Source: Heliopora coerulea (taxonomy: Eukaryota > Cnidaria > Anthozoa > Scleralcyonacea > Helioporidae). From it: a stretch of DNA of 64,000 bases. Shown here piece after piece: positions 48,201-55,530 of this stretch. The stretch lies in contig JASJOG010000157.1 of NCBI GenBank assembly GCA_030142905.1, forward strand, positions 124,001 to 188,000. Direction: 5' to 3'. Both the position numbers and the translations under genes were made by a program. Within the stretch, counting starts at the first letter, position 1, and every line of letters starts with the position of its first letter. The notes under the pieces are model-generated. The model was not told the DNA's origin, made no database searches, and was given only the letters and a program-made list of their open reading frames with translations.

Positions 48201-51113
48201 GGAGGTGGAGAATTCTGTTTTATTTTATATAAGTATATGTATATACATGTATATAGATAGAGATAGATAGATACTCATATGACTGTACTATATAAATTCT
48301 GCAGAGATACATTATCATAAACGGAGCTCATATAACAAATATAACCTGTAAATGAAGTAATACGGACATTAAAGAGGTAATGTTAAATTCTTCGTTTTCT
48401 ACAGGTTGAATAGGATAAATATTGAAAAACCTTGAAAATTCCATAGCATGTGTTGAATTTGTTTGTTAATGAAAAACCTTGAGAGGGAGATCTAGTTTAA
48501 CCCACCCAAGATGGACAAGATTAGGTCTTTCCAAGAAAACACCAAAAAACCAAGTTACTTGCAAGTCCAAATCAGGTGTTGGACATATTCCCATTTCCCC
48601 ACCCCTTTGGTTACCCAGCAACTGAAGAATTAAAATGTCAAAATTAGACTTAATTAACATCCAGCTGTCCTGCTGAGAGTTACAGTATCTTCATTGGTAC
48701 ACAAATTGAGTTCAACATAAAATTCAAATGCAAGCTTGAATTGATAGACCTCTAATACCTACAAAATCCCTCTATAAGATGCAATTAAGACTAAATTTGT
48801 TCTTGCATATACACTATAAATAACCCTTTTAGTTAACTCACTTTGGTCCCTGGCATTTCTCATTGACAAGAAAAATTGTCATTAGCCAGACTGAAATAAC
48901 AAAGGTCAGATTTGGAGCAAAAAGAGTTAACTGACTGTCTTAACTCTTTTTCATCCATATCATCTTCTCTTGAAAAGTACGATCAACTGGTATTAGCCAG
49001 TATTGAATAAAATAGCTCAGATTTGGACCAAAAAGAGTTAATGATGGGTCTAAATATCAAATTTTACCAGCATCATAACATATTAACTCCACAGGCACTG
49101 CCAACATCACACAAACAGAATTCTCACAAGTCTACCAGCACCATCCTTCATTCTTGTTTAAGCTAGTAGACTGGCATGGATTCTGTTTGCAACTCATGCA
49201 AATTCCATTCATTAAAACACTGAACCACAATAGTTTCTCATGGTCAAGAATAAGTTAATTCCTTCTGAAATTCCTTAAGATTGCACTTTTTGCTGCATGT
49301 CTCAGTTGGATGTTGTACAGGGCAGGGGATTTGCTCTTAAGAACACACTCTAAATAACCTTTCTAGTTTTTCATTCATTGGCAACAAGTGAAAATGCCAA
49401 ATACTGCTTGTTACATATGAGTTACACTGTACTTAACCTTTTTTTTGAAAATATAATAGTCGCATGACAACCATGATCTTCTGCTTGATTGCTTATTGCT
49501 TACTTGTCAGTTACCTTTGAAATCTATAAGACATTTGCCAAGCAACATATTGCTTACACTTTGACTTCAAAAGAAACTCAACTTGACACACTTCAGCTGA
49601 GAAGCAGTATATATTTCAGTAGCTGGGCAGACACCAGTTTATTATCATGAGCAATAGGTGCCAGTGTAGGTAGTCAAGGATAACAAGATGCAATAACTTT
49701 GGGTGAAGCAACTACCTGAAATATACAAAAAGAAACTTTGATGTTTTGAGCAAAGGCCCTTTGTCGGGAACTTAGTTGCTTTCCAACGAAGGGCCTTCAC
49801 TCGAAACATCAAAGTTTCTTTTCATATATTTCAGGTAGTTGCTTCACCCAAAGTTATCACATCAGTTTACTATCAGCTTGACATCTCAACAAGTAAAGTA
49901 TTACTGATAATCCTCTTCTACAATTTTTAATGATATCTCAAATTTCTTGGAGAATTTGAGCTAGTCTCCTTGTAATCTTAATTTTGGGTATGACTCTAGA
50001 AAGACAGTGCAACACACTAGTGAGTCCTTACTCAAAGAAAAGCACCTTTGTTAACTTCAAGACACCTTCAAGTATTGTATCCCCACAAAAGCTGCAGAGA
50101 CAATTCCTGATACAATAACAGATTCATTAAGAGATTCATTCAACAACTAAGCTGATAACTGTTCAACCTAACAGCATATTAAAGTAATTAAATCATGGTT
50201 TGTACAGATCAAAGTGATGTTAAACTATAATGGAGAAATAATAGTAATTGACTTAATACACACTTCCTATCACCACCAAATTGTGAATTTTGTAAAGATG
50301 GAGGACCATGTCAATAACAAGATAATTTATAGTCATCCAAATATATTTCTGAAAATAGGTATAAATTTTTTCCTTGGTCTAATACAGTAGGTGATATTAT
50401 GGCTCAGTCTCATGTAAAAATACATCACAATCTATGCTCATTAAAGATAAATCTAATAACCTTAAAACAGTCAGACATTCTAAACTCAAAACAACCAAGC
50501 TGATATTATGCAATTTAGTACAACTCAAATAACTTGGGACCTTGGATATGTCTTCAAACAATATAATATTTGCCTAAATGGTTACCCGAAACGCACCAAA
50601 ACACTTAAAAGAATGACAAATATACCTCTCCGTGCACAAAATTAATCTCAAATACCAACGTCATCCACCCCACCCCCTCACTATTTCTGTTCACATGAAT
50701 GAACGATTCCCCGGTTTAAGGTCACATGACAAAACAGTTTCGAGATATTAAATGTCGAAGAAGCAAAAATTACCAACAACCACGAAACATGAAAAGGAAT
50801 TGCTTACATGATCTTTAAAAGCTTGAATCTGCACTTTTGATTTGTTCAAAAAGTAATGTCTACTCCACTGACCAGAGTTCGTTACAATTTCGATGTAAGC
50901 TCGCTCCAAGTCACCGTCCATTTCGAGTTGATTTAACACATTCTTGATGGTATCTTGGCTTGCCTTTATTGGTCTAAAACGTGGACTCATTTTGTGTGTT
51001 AGAAAGCCAAGAAAAACGTCTACAGTTAAGTTAACACACATATCGTCGTGTTCAGCCAACTGTCTGGCAGGTGAAATGCCCGGCTTTGGAAAATCAGTTT
51101 TGACCACAACCAT
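36249..51113 (-). CDS. KMT5B: KMT5B/C (SUV420H) histone methyltransferase (gene span, 6 exons)
   Basis: Coding exons (minus strand): 51113-50808, 45790-45681, 42930-42764, 41200-41181, 38259-38013, 36871-36249. All introns are GT-AG and phases sum to 1473 nt, 490 residues. Residues 1-100 are the N-terminal helical domain, 103-255 the SET domain with [18 protein letters not shown] and the post-SET zinc cysteines ([12 protein letters not shown]). The tail (284-490) is not conserved and has a basic, nuclear-localisation-like stretch at 355-379. The enzyme adds the second and third methyl groups to H4 lysine 20 in chromatin. Length is close to human KMT5C (462) and shorter than KMT5B (885). The gene may predate the vertebrate B/C split, so the symbol is nominal. 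Confidence 0.93.
38013..38259 (-). CDS. KMT5B: KMT5 exon 5, SET end and post-SET
   Basis: A 247-nt exon coding residues 202-283 plus one base of Asp284: [49 protein letters not shown], then [12 protein letters not shown]. Matches VKVLRDIEPGEEI and the CECYTCERRGTGAF zinc site. Acceptor GCTATTTAG, donor GTGATA. Confidence 0.93.
39205..39976. mobile_element. GTTTACAC-tipped MITE with nested SINE pair
   Basis: Left end AAACCCCGTTTACACCGTCAA and right end, in reverse complement, AAACCTCGTTTACACTGTAA; both continue CATTTTGGGCA. GCACGGCAAGG-type words lie inside both ends. The same family appears at 46.37 and 52.11 kb. The middle is replaced by two tRNA-derived elements. In KMT5 intron 4. Confidence 0.6.
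39480..39880. repeat. Inverted pair of tRNA-derived SINEs
   Basis: Minus copy: box A GTTGCTCAGTTGGGAGACC and box B GGTTCGATTCC (39490-39560). Plus copy: GTAGCTCAGTTGGGAGAGC and GGTTCGAATC (39812-39870). Flanks CTTCACTTAATCGGCAT and ...GTAAATACTGAATTCG are also shared in opposite orientation. A direct repeat of about 80 bp (39352-39435 and 39630-39708; ACACTCGACCGCTAAC) sits beside them. Not intact tRNA genes. Confidence 0.65.
40292..40955. mobile_element. 664-bp MITE with 6-bp target duplication
   Basis: Ends CAGCCCTCGAAATTT (left) and AAATTTCGAGGGCTG (right) are exact inverted copies; CTAATT flanks both (40286-40291, 40956-40961). A hairpin, CGACGGCAAAAAATTGCCGTCG, occurs near both ends (40319-40340, 40868-40889), followed by CGGCGGCA words. 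No protein. In KMT5 intron 4. Confidence 0.8.
41181..41200 (-). CDS. KMT5B: KMT5 exon 4, 20-nt micro-exon
   Basis: Twenty bases between a TTTCAG acceptor and a GTATGT donor give AT TGT CGG CCG AAT TGT AAG: with the G from exon 3, Asp195 then C-R-P-N-C-K (196-201). This exactly supplies the NHDCRPNCKFV block needed between exons 3 and 5 and keeps the frame. It holds a conserved zinc/pseudoknot cysteine of the SET domain. Too short for gene finders that rely on ORFs. Confidence 0.9.
42310..42511. repeat. Fold-back with hammerhead-like centre
   Basis: Arms 42310-42402 and 42418-42511, from GAGCCCAGCTC to GAGCTGGGCTC. Near the loop the left arm (minus strand) has CTGAAGATGTCGTGCGACTA-GCGACGAAACGTCA; the right arm has the same with CAAAACG. 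In KMT5 intron 3. Confidence 0.7.
42764..42930 (-). CDS. KMT5B: KMT5 exon 3, SET core
   Basis: A 167-nt exon completing Trp139 and coding to His194 plus one base of Asp195. Contains [31 protein letters not shown] and [12 protein letters not shown], the cofactor-binding and catalytic part of the SET domain. Donor CAT G|GTAAGA. Confidence 0.93.
43348..43384 (+). repeat. Hammerhead-like hairpin motif
   Basis: CTGAAGAT, then GGTTTTC (43356-43362), loop GTGAA, GAAAGCC (43368-43374), then GAAACGTC. The stem pairs over 7 bp with one G-T. No inverted partner nearby; surrounding sequence to about 43080 may be a decayed element but is not identified. Confidence 0.5.
44910..45090. repeat. 181-bp fold-back palindrome
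   Basis: Left arm from TAGTGAGATTTCGCTTAAG (44910) to right arm ...CTTAAGCGAAATCTCACTA (45090), almost perfect over about 75 bp, with GTTCAGTTG repeats at the loop. Each arm holds CTGAAGAT(C/T)GCATCCGCG-TGAAACTCGG. In KMT5 intron 2. Confidence 0.8.
45162..45206. repeat. (TA)n microsatellite
   Basis: Pure AT/TA tract of about 45 bp between two fold-backs. Confidence 0.9.
45205..45343. repeat. Second fold-back palindrome of the same style
   Basis: Left TATTATACGTTTAATGGAAA, right TTTCCATTAAACGTATAATA. The centre is GAGTTTCACGCTGTGAAGCG-ATCTTCAG against CGCTTCACAGCGTGAAACTC. Arm sequence differs from the palindrome at 44.9 kb but the GTTTCACGC...ATCTTCAG centre is shared. Confidence 0.8.
45681..45790 (-). 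CDS. KMT5B: KMT5 exon 2
   Basis: A 110-nt exon coding residues 103-138 and two bases of Trp139: [37 protein letters not shown]. It aligns with [20 protein letters not shown]...GAKIVATKEW of the vertebrate enzymes. Acceptor CTCTTAG, donor GTAAGC. The overlapping plus-strand open frame is only a shadow. Confidence 0.88.
46112..46284 (-). repeat. Copy of an unidentified repeat also at 61.3 kb
   Basis: In reverse complement, GGGAGTTTAAGCAAGCTAGTA...AACTAAACACATTTGAATAG...GAATTGTGAATGTTGATTACG...CTTAGGTCAGTT matches 61310-61470 on the plus strand at roughly 85 percent by eye. The match ends at 46284, where a MITE-like sequence starts. Confidence 0.6.
46284..46450. repeat. GTTTACAC-type MITE fragment
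   Basis: Has CCGTTTACACTGTGAAAATC (46374-46393), GCCGTACCGTGCCCAGAATG, and AACAGTGTAAATGAGGTTTT (46429-46448): same family as 39.2 and 52.1 kb. In KMT5 intron 1 region's left neighbour (intron 1 spans 45791-50807). Confidence 0.5.
46703..47082. repeat. Long fold-back, about 170-bp arms
   Basis: Left arm 46703-46870, right arm 46911-47082, matching in reverse complement with few differences (left GGGCATTCTATAGCGACAAC; right, reverse complement, GGGCATTCTATAGCACCAAC). Loop about 40 bp. As intronic RNA it would form a long hairpin. In KMT5 intron 1. Confidence 0.75.
47095..47185. repeat. Fold-back hairpin
   Basis: GATTATGAGCTCAAGATTTC on the left; GAAATCTCGAGCTCATAATC on the right (27-bp arms, one mismatch), with GTTGAC / GTCAAC inside. 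Directly follows the previous fold-back. Confidence 0.75.
47269..47308. repeat. 17-bp hairpin
   Basis: CGCTACTCGCTACCTAT (47269-47285) pairs with ATAGATAGCGAGTAGCG (47292-47308), one mismatch. Confidence 0.7.
47740..47883. repeat. Short inverted repeat
   Basis: AGCTGAATACAACTACCGGAA on the left; TCTGGTAGTTGTATTCAGC on the right, about 95 bp apart. In KMT5 intron 1. Confidence 0.5.
48833..49042. repeat. Two tandem copies of a ~100-bp MITE family
   Basis: Both copies run from a TTAACTC-type edge through a CATTAGCCAG / TATTAGCCAG centre and (A/C)AGATTTGGA(G/C)CAAAAAGAGTTAA end. Relatives with GACGAGTAAAATCGTCTGGC and GTTAGCCAG words occur at 41340-41400, 41478-41516, 47640-47690, 62295-62395 and 63203-63300. 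Confidence 0.5.
49688..49860. repeat. Fold-back with GGGCC-CGAAAC centre
   Basis: Arms 49688-49770 and 49783-49860 (left GGGTGAAGCAACTACCTGAA; right TTCAGGTAGTTGCTTCACCC). The centre has AACGAAGGGCCTTCACT-CGAAACATCAAAG, the same core as at 18.0 kb with different arms. In KMT5 intron 1. Confidence 0.7.
50808..51113 (-). CDS. KMT5B: KMT5 exon 1 (start codon)
   Basis: Codes residues 1-102. ATG 51113 (A at -3, G at +4) is the first in frame; further upstream codons are open but have no ATG close by. Contains [16 protein letters not shown] and [13 protein letters not shown], the N-terminal signatures of SUV420H enzymes (compare LGFQTHKMNTRFRPIK, GEWARHYFLNK). Ends at GAT CAT|GTAAGC, phase 0. Confidence 0.9.
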
Positions 51114-51307
51114 ATTTGTTTTATCTTTCAACGGACCTAGAGAGTGCGAAGGTATGCCTATTTAGGTAACAAACGATACTTTTACAGTAGTTCTTTCAAT
51201 ACTTTCTCGTCCATCTTCGCCCTCAACGTTCTTCCTCCCAGGAAGTCTTCTTTATCATTTTGAACTACGGCTTTGGTGACGTTTAAAAAACCGAAATCAA
51301 AAACAAC

Positions 51308-51313
51308 CACGTG
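51308..51313. promoter_or_regulatory. CACGTG E-box upstream of KMT5
   Basis: Perfect palindromic E-box about 195 bp upstream of the KMT5 start codon, in the probable 5' UTR/promoter. Bound in animals by USF/MYC-type factors. Role inferred from position only. Confidence 0.35.
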
Positions 51314-51369
51314 ATGAAAGAAAAGTGGGTACCAGACCTCAAGCGGAAGTCCAAGGCAAATTTCCAATT

Positions 51370-51930
51370 TTGGCTCGCCTAACCGATAGACGTTCTTTCC
51401 TCTTTTTTGATTTCTTTTCCTTTCATTTTTTCTTTTTTCTTTCTTTCCCCGGATATTTGAAACCTGACAAGTCAGCGAAACTTAACAAGTGTTAATCAGA
51501 TTAGCTAACGGCAGACTAATTGGCCGTATATTTACAGATTTAGGATCTTTAAAGGTTGTCTGATACTTTCTTTTTTCGATGTAAGACTCTGAAATCTTCT
51601 CCAGCTACCAAAGAAGACTTACACTTCTTATTTCTGGCATATATAAGTTGAGGTTGTAATAAAATTTCACCAACCCCGTAGGATTAATCTCCACCCGGCA
51701 CTTTTAAAGCTGCGAGAGGGTCATGGGGACAAAGTCGATTGATTTCGAACAAAACAGTGATACAAGAAGAGATGAAAGCCAGTAAAAGGAATAAAGGAGA
51801 CTAGGAGTTTCGAACTTAGGATAGACAACGGTGTTACAAATCAGTCCTTACTAGCTGCATAATTTTAGTGTACAACCGGAATCCTTTCATTGAATGGTCT
51901 GAATCCGGGTAAATTGTAGACTTTGGTTTG
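51370..51930. other. Upstream of KMT5, no gene recognised
   Basis: Begins with a pyrimidine-rich run (51395-51445). No exon, repeat or RNA gene recognised on either strand. Confidence 0.4.
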
Positions 51931-52111
51931 TTCGTCCAGATTTATTAAACTTTAAAATAAATGTTCGTTTGTCCGACGTTTCGGCTACCGACTCGGAAAC
52001 CATCTCCAGGAACGATGAAAAATTTACTTGGCGTACGCGTCTTGTTGGCGTGACTGTTCGCGTAGACTAGTACTCCTCTCGCGTCTGCCGCGAATTACCA
52101 GCCACTTATTT

Positions 52112-52301
52112 GAAATTCCGTTTATACTGTAAGATTTTCGGCTGGGCATGGATATACAGAGATAAACGGCACGGCTACGAAATTTTAATGTCGCGCTGCT
52201 TACACCGTGAAAATCACCCATGCCGTGCCAAAAATATCAGCACCCATGGGAAAATTTTAACAATGCCGTGCCCAAAATGTTAATAGTGTAAACGGGATTT
52301 G
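52112..52301. mobile_element. GTTTACAC-type MITE, about 190 bp
   Basis: Left AAATTCCGTTTATACTGTAA, right in reverse complement AAATCCCGTTTACACTATTAA. Inside are GCCGTGCC repeats as in the 39.2-kb and 46.4-kb copies. Confidence 0.6.
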
Positions 52302-52386
52302 AGACTCATAGCGAACGAAGGACAAAGCAGAAGCGAGTGGAATACTAGGCGAACAAGTCAGGTCGGCACCGGAACAGAACCGCTGA

Positions 52387-52600
52387 GACCAGGTAACCGA
52401 GTGGAGACTGGGACAGGAAAATTAAGTATTTTATTTACTTGATAACTTTTTTGCAAAAATCGTTGGGGTTTAGGTTAAAATGTCACCAGCGGTAACACGT
52501 CAACGGTTAGAATTAGGATTAGGGTTTGGATTAGGGTTAGGGTATCAGGTAAATAAAATACCTACTTTTCCAGTTCCAGTCTCCACACGGTTACCTGGTC
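52387..52600. mobile_element. MITE with telomere-like TTAGGG core
   Basis: Terminal inverted repeats of about 55 bp: left GACCAGGTAACCGAGTGGAG, right in reverse complement GACCAGGTAACCGTGTGGAG, both followed by ACTGG...GGAAAA...AAGTATTTTATTTAC or a near match. The middle (52507-52543) is a degenerate TTAGGG run (TTAGGATTAGGGTTTGGATT-AGGGTTAGGG). Confidence 0.7.
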
Positions 52601-52603
52601 TTT

Positions 52604-52782
52604 GGGCCCGTTCACACTAGCTAGTTAGATCGATCCCAGATCGATCTGAAAAGTGATCTGATTGTGAACGCTTGAATGCAAACTAAGATCGATCCAAACG
52701 AGTGGATTTCAAGTGTGAACGCCTTCGCGAAGCGAACTGAGATCAATCTCATATCGATCTCAGATTGATTCAAATTAGATCT
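52604..52782. repeat. GTTCACAC-type MITE part with GATCGAT words
   Basis: CCCGTTCACACTAGCTAGTT at the left, then many AGATCGATC / GATCTGA words and AAGTGTGAACGCC at about 52711. The LINE tail interrupts or abuts it at 52783. Confidence 0.4.
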
Positions 52783-53590
52783 ATCTCAATCAATCAATCA
52801 AAAATGCTTTATTAAGAAAATTAAGAAAAATTACACGGTATCATTTCATTAAAAATGCTCTTCCAATGAGCCGTGTACTATAATACAATTTAAAAGAAAA
52901 ACAAACAAGCCTAATAACAAATACTTCATACATATATACACAAACATTCTTCCATTAACAATAACATATTGATCATAATCATTAAACAAATCATTCTTAT
53001 TATTAAGATATATTATAAATCCCCTACCAACGAGACAGTCCTACCGCCAAAACAGCCCTGCTGGTTACTATAAAGATTTTCTAAATGTCCGAACGATCGG
53101 CTTATTTCTCACTATTTCCGGAAGCCCATTCCACAAAACAGCTCCTCGGTAGCCAAAAGATCGCTTGCCAGCTTCCATTTTAGGCCTCGGTATATAAATA
53201 CTGCTTGTGCTACCCTCAGATTATATGAATGTATTTGAGAGGTAGCTTCAAAGATTGAATTGAGCTCTTCAGGAAAAATATTATTCATTGCTTTATATAC
53301 ACTTACTGCCAATTGATTGGCACGCCTCTGTTCAAGGGTATCCCACCCAAGAGTTTGCAGAATGTCAGCTGATCTAACATCATAATCAGATGTAATTATC
53401 CTTCCAGCTCTATTTTGTAGCTTTTGGAGTCTATCAGACTGGATTTTGCCCAAACAACAGTGTGAACGGTGGTCATTTAGTGTTTCCGTTTTATTACCGA
53501 CTGAACCCGTCACGTTAACAGAACGCCTACGCCAACTGATTCTTTCAACGTTCTTGGAGCGTTTGTTCCAAGTTTGTTGAACTAACATTT
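52783..53590 (-). pseudogene. LINE 3' end (CR1-like RT tail)
   Basis: Minus frame 53588-53112 ends with the C-terminal part of a CR1/L2-type reverse transcriptase: RLQKLQNRAGRIITSDYDVR, ILQTLGWDTLEQRRANQLAV. Its 3' UTR runs to a TGATTGATTGATTGA tail (52785-52800 on the other strand), a short tandem repeat as usual for CR1-like 3' ends. Strongly 5' truncated; the part before about 53470 does not match the domain. Confidence 0.7.
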
Positions 53591-54090
53591 TTGAAATTTA
53601 AAGTAATAAATCTGGACGAACTTACCAAAATGAACCTAATTCTTGAAAACAGGCATTTTCAACATTAATACTGAATTTTTCTATTTTTATCCTAATTACT
53701 TAGTTATATGTCCTCATTCACATTTTGATTTCAAATATGTTCGCATTCATAAAGTAAATTTATGATCTCGATTTTCAGTGTATCGTCCTATCAGGTATTG
53801 TATGTGATTTGTATTTATATTGTTTATTATATGGTTGAATTCGTTATCCGGTCTGTACGCAAAATGACACTCACTGATTGGCTGCCTAGCCATGAAAAGT
53901 CTTTCTTATAGACCTATAAGTTTTGACAGGGAATTTTCTGAGTTGATTTGAAGAGAAACAAACCACTTCGGGGAAATATGGCAACGTGAGAATTTTTTTT
54001 ATTTTTGCTTTCTCAAAATCTTTATTACAACGTCCAAATTCCCAAGTGGTGAATATTTTAAAGACAAAAATCCGAAGTTTGAGCCAGCTT

Positions 54091-54283
54091 AAGGCTTATC
54101 CACACGATAGGATTGTCGTATACGATTCTTCATTTAGCGCATGCGATTATGTCATAAAAGCACAATTATTGCTTGCTTTTCGCTCGCGAATGTTGCAGTT
54201 GGTCCAGTAGACTCTTATGACCAGGTCGGATACATCAAAATGAACAACCGTATACGACAGTCGTATCATGTAAATGGCCCCTT
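54091..54283. mobile_element. MITE, 193 bp
   Basis: Left AAGGCTTATCCACACGATAG...GTCGTATACG, right in reverse complement AAGGGGCCATTTACATGATA...GTCGTATACG. A related fragment is at 63030-63075 (CAACCGTATCGCGTAAATGG). No coding. Confidence 0.6.
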
Positions 54284-55456
54284 GGAGGCTGATTCAATAC
54301 ATTAATTCGTCAAACTAAAACCCAATATTTACACTTATCTAAGTAATGTTCATAATGCCGTAAGTTCCAAGTGTTTCACTTTATTTTTGTTATATGGCCT
54401 TAAAATGAACATCCTACGGCAGTATACGTAATTGTAAAATATTTCTCGATAAATCACCTTACTGATACTATATTACATAGAAAAGTTTTTTTGAAAGCCC
54501 TTAACTAAGAAGCCTAAGACATACTTGGAACTTCAAATACAAGAATTTTTGTTGTAAAATAAAGATTTGATCCGACCGTTTTTTGCGGCAAAAATCTTGA
54601 AACTTTATGCCAGCGCTAAGAGCAAATAAGCATAAATTTTTTACAATTTTACATCGTTAAACATTTTCCTTAACAGGTGTGTCTTCTGATTCAGCAACAA
54701 ATTTTCTGTTTTTCCTGAAAGTAAAGGCAGAAATGTCACAATTAGGTACAAATAAGGTATTAAACAATAAGAGTAAGCCAGCTCGGAGTTTCGAGAACGC
54801 ATACACGTTATACTACGAGGATATAGGAAAGTCACGATAAAATACAGTATAAGGGGAGAACAAATCTGTGACAAAGTTCCATTCACAGCTCGCAGGGACG
54901 TGTTTATCAGGTAATTGCCAAGATCATTAACATAAAAAGTTCGAAGCTTTCAGGCAGGTATTTGTACCCTTGTTACTAAATTTATTGAAATAATTTGAAT
55001 ATAAACTTGGTTAGGCTAATTAGTTAATATTGAACTTGGTGAGACATAATGACGAATGTGACTCGGTTAAGTTGCACGATTTTGTCGTTGAATTATTTGG
55101 CAGAGACTGCTTGTATGAAGTTGTCAACGATTTGTGGACGTTTTCTAAACGCATTTATTAAATTTTCTATTAATCCCCTCGCCCACCGCGCGAAGCGCGG
55201 TGCAAGGGTACTAATCTCGACGCGCGTGGAGTCCTGTTACACGAGTGGTGACTAGGGAGAAAAATTTTCGCTTTGCATATGTACGTTTCTGTACATACAT
55301 ATATAAATATATCCATGGATTCCGGTCACTCAAAAATGTCGTGTGCAAGCTCGGGGACTGGTATGTTGTTGAACAAACCATACTTAGGTACCGTATTGAA
55401 GCAAATCGATTTGGTCTCGTGCTCTTTTCCCTTGTATGGATCTCTCGCAAGTTGTT
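54284..55456. other. No gene recognised
   Basis: Frames at 54641-54886 (minus) and 55049-55255 (plus) match nothing I know. CGCGCGAAGCGCG is a small hairpin at about 55187-55199. Confidence 0.4.
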
Positions 55457-55485
55457 TACGACCCCGTTCAGACGATGCGGTACGA

Positions 55486-55486
<1 letters not shown>

Positions 55487-55530
<44 letters not shown>
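55487..55530. repeat. (AAT)n tail of the LINE
   Basis: About 14 AAT units; on the LINE strand it is an (ATT)n tail. Serves as the element's 3' tail. Confidence 0.85.

Larger units (their letters stand above)
51932..53626. mobile_element. Nested block bounded by an inverted repeat
   Basis: TTGTTCGTCCAGATTTATTA (about 51932-51952) and, at 53590-53626 in reverse complement, AGTTCGTCCAGATTTATTA, each followed by CTTTAAA and an AATGTT-GTT word. Just inside the left end (51978-52009, minus) is CTGGAGATGGTTTCC...GGTAGC-CGAAACGTC, the hammerhead-like core. Between the ends lie two MITEs and a LINE tail, so this may be one old element filled by later insertions. Confidence 0.45.

Noticed and set aside
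50944..51165. Plus-strand open frame at the KMT5 start
   Set aside because: Antisense shadow of KMT5 exon 1.
52507..52543. True chromosome-end telomere tract
   Set aside because: Only a few degenerate TTAGGG units, enclosed by MITE inverted repeats and flanked by ordinary sequence.
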